DNA from: Taenia hydatigena
Taxonomy: Eukaryota > Platyhelminthes > Cestoda > Cyclophyllidea > Taeniidae
Length of the DNA stretch: 64,000 nucleotides
Reading direction: 5' to 3'
NCBI GenBank assembly: GCA_036345935.2
Contig: JADWOT020000002.1
Span: 19,087,952 to 19,151,951, forward strand
Shown here: piece after piece, positions 61,908 through 64,000 of the stretch
Layout: each line of letters opens with the position of its first letter
Numbering within the stretch: the first letter of the stretch is position 1
Translations under genes and position numbers: made by a program
The notes under the pieces: model-generated
Databases searched by the model: none
What the model was told of the DNA's origin: nothing
What the model saw: the letters and a program-made list of their open reading frames with translations, nothing else

Positions 61908-63060
61908 GTTGATCACTAGTAGATATACGACGCCCGATTTGGCTTTTAAACAATGCTGTTAAATACCATCGTGCTAAATTAGTTACCAGAGTTTGAGAAA
62001 GTCCATTTTCGTGGCTATCGTTGACACAGCACTGACTTGGACTTGATGTGCACCTTAAGACTGCGTGAAACGTGACTGCTGCTACAGAATCATGGCAGTG
62101 AATTTTCCTCGTCTAGCTGGGGTTATCGCTGTAAAGCATTGGTTCCATTGCTCTCTTTTGGTCTTGTGGGTTCCCTATACTTCCCTCACTTTTCCACTAA
62201 CAAGATATTAGTAAATTGCATTTAAATTCATGAATATCATTTATCCGTAGACACGAAGCTTAAAATTAATGGTGTTACACGATCCACATTTTATCAAAAT
62301 TGCATATCTGTCTTTCATATTGTCTCGTGCGAATCAGCCTTGATTATTAAAGTTTTCTGCTCATCTGCCCTCTCCACCCCCATCGTCTGCGGTCATAGGC
62401 TCAAAGCTGAAGCCTACATTTCAGAAAAGCTAACATGTGACTTGTGATCGTTATGCTAAACCCGTTCTGCTTCACCAATCACCACCGACTGCAGTTCTAA
62501 CTACATGCTGTGGCACCCTAGGAGCTATAATGTGGAAGGAGACAGTTGAGTAGGCAATAAAAATACTTTGTGCGCAACATCCCAACACCGATGACGTCTC
62601 AGCTTCTATGTCCCCTCACGTCCTCAGCATAACTGATTCTCACATCACAGCGACACATTGGTGTTAGATTTTATTTTAGTAATTAAAAGCACAAAACTTT
62701 CATTCTGCGGTCATCACTACTGGTTACCGTATTGGGAGTTGTTCATTTTGGTGCGTATCAGTTAACTTCTGCTAAAGACGTAAAAATGAAAAGAAAGGAT
62801 TCGGTGGCTGCCCCGCTCGAAAGTTGACTGGTTAAAAGAGATGAGTGAATCCAGTTTATCAGTGGCATCGACCACGTCAGTGTAAAAGATAGCGTTAGGT
62901 AGTCTGTAATGGACTTATCGAATAGGAAACTGAAAGACTAAAGGCAAAGGCCATTAACAATTCATCTTGCGGGCCGATACCTGCATTGGCAGCACATTCA
63001 GTGGTGTCACATGCTAATGGCACAGCATAAAGCACTGACAAGGGTTTGAGAATTTGTAAA
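61908..63060 (+). repeat. Module R2, copy g (internally deleted)
   Basis: It begins GTTGATCACTAGTAGATATA and follows the module to the 3' segment seen in copy d (GTTAGGTAGTCTGTAATGG, AAGCACTGACAAGGG). About 100 bp around the GATGACGTCCAC block is missing. Its internal frame has several stops, unlike copies b to f. Confidence 0.8.
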
Positions 63061-63089
63061 GTAAGTAGTAAAAATGTTTATTGCAGGTA

Positions 63090-63400
63090 ATTTTAACTTC
63101 AGAGAAATGAAGGTGCTTTGAATCGGTTGGGATTTATTGTTTGTGTGACTAACTCTTCACTCTTTTTAAAAATCGTGCTCACCTTCCGTTCTTTTTGCGT
63201 TTGTGGAGACCCACGTTGACTAAAATAGGTAGATAGCCAAACGGCCATTACAGCTATGGTTGACCAATCTTGTCCACAGCCTAAGCATAAGTTGCATGAG
63301 CACACACCCCTTAGGTCCCACTCCAACCTCGTGATGAATAGTACCTCGCTGAAGTCATTGTCAGCCGCACAACTCTCCTCTATTGCTCTCAACCTAAGCC
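63090..63400 (+). repeat. Module R3, copy 4
   Basis: Forward copy: AATCGTGCTCACCTTCCGTT, ATCTTGTCCACAGCCTAAGC and CGCTGAAGTCATTGTCAGCC. It follows R2 copy g, the same R2-R3 order as copy f. Confidence 0.75.
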
Positions 63401-63424
63401 CACTTTAAATCAGTATGCGTGAAT

Positions 63425-63964
63425 TTGCATAAATACCTTCTGAGAGATGGTAATGTGTGGGGTGAAAGGGAAGGAGGAGATGTGTTTTCCCCAAGAATAG
63501 AAGTGCACGAGCTGTAGAGACAGTCTCGGTGCTGAGAATTCGTCCCCATAATGCAGCATGAAATAAGAGCACATTGCAAATAGGCCCAATATTTAAAATG
63601 TCCGCTATGAAAAACAGGGGCTTGCCTAACTAATGAGTCAGCGGAGAGCATTTAATGAAAGTTCTCCGCTTTTGCGCTCGTAGATGAATTACATCCCATG
63701 CATTGTCGCGTTTGGGATGTTGACAGAGGGTAAAGCTAATCGTATTCGAAAAGATCTATGCAGTGGACCACTGATAATTGTGGTTGAACCCAAACAGCTG
63801 TGTAAGCAAAAGTGGTTTCAGTCAGTATTTGCCCCACTCTCTTTTCATCGAGTGATTTGTCAAGACTCATATGAATACGTGTTGTCGAGGAACTAATAAG
63901 TGATGCGATGTGACATGTCTGCGTATCAGAATGACAATGGGCTATGTTTAGCAAGGTGATCATG
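63425..63964 (+). repeat. 3' flank of VAL unit, copy D (no exons left)
   Basis: It contains AAGAATAGAAGTGCACGAGC, ATAATGCAGCATGAAATAA, GATGAATTACATCCCATGCA and GACAATGGGCTATGTTTAGC, in the same order as the 3' flanks of copies A to C. The VAL exons that should precede it are missing: R3 joins the flank directly at about 63420. This is a fourth VAL unit reduced to its tail. Confidence 0.72.
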
Positions 63965-64000
63965 TTCGCAATGGTAAATTTTTAATTCCATTGGATTTCG

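Overview
This is a eukaryotic window, gene-poor and repeat-rich, and most likely from a tapeworm (cestode flatworm). Three things point there: short GT-AG introns, a venom-allergen-like (VAL, CAP/SCP superfamily) gene of the type expanded in parasitic flatworms, and Ty3/gypsy debris in non-coding DNA without bacterial-style operons. The placement is an inference from family resemblance; no species is claimed.

Layout. From 1 to about 23.9 kb I see almost no convincing genes. This part holds a two-copy tandem duplication (3.4-4.1 kb), a perfect 14-bp hairpin (2.6 kb), an 11-unit array of a 53-bp satellite (9.0-9.6 kb) and a few exon-like open frames of unknown identity (13.8-14.3 kb plus, 15.8-16.1 kb minus, 7.0-7.3 kb plus). 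From 24.4 to 26.3 kb lies a large array of a diverged form of the same 53-bp satellite, with its first units inverted. At 26.99-27.51 kb (minus) is a 172-codon frame with one in-frame stop. From 28.7 to 29.8 kb (minus) is a decayed VAL pseudogene. At 35.8-36.3 kb is an intact single-exon gene for a four-helix membrane protein, with a TATA element and a poly(A) signal. From 43.9 to 45.6 kb is a dead Ty3/gypsy pol (protease, reverse transcriptase, RNase H), which runs straight into a third 53-bp array.

The last 18 kb is a mosaic of duplicated modules around VAL genes. I name the modules R2 (about 1.2-1.4 kb), R3 (about 0.35-0.45 kb) and the VAL unit (promoter, five exons, 3' flank). One VAL gene looks complete: 52764-53859, plus strand, five exons, 219 aa. 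A second pseudogene (55.8-56.9 kb, minus) faces it tail to tail, and a third relic, only the 3' flank, starts at 63.4 kb. R2 occurs seven times and R3 four times, in both orientations.

How the parts relate. The intact VAL product should be a secreted CAP-domain protein. Three of its four CAP tetrad positions are substituted, so it probably does not act through the classical CAP metal site. The surrounding copies show birth and death of paralogues: nonsense codons, lost splice sites and truncations, but conserved exon lengths. Two of the three 53-bp arrays begin exactly where another element is cut off, which suggests that the satellite marks old breakpoints.
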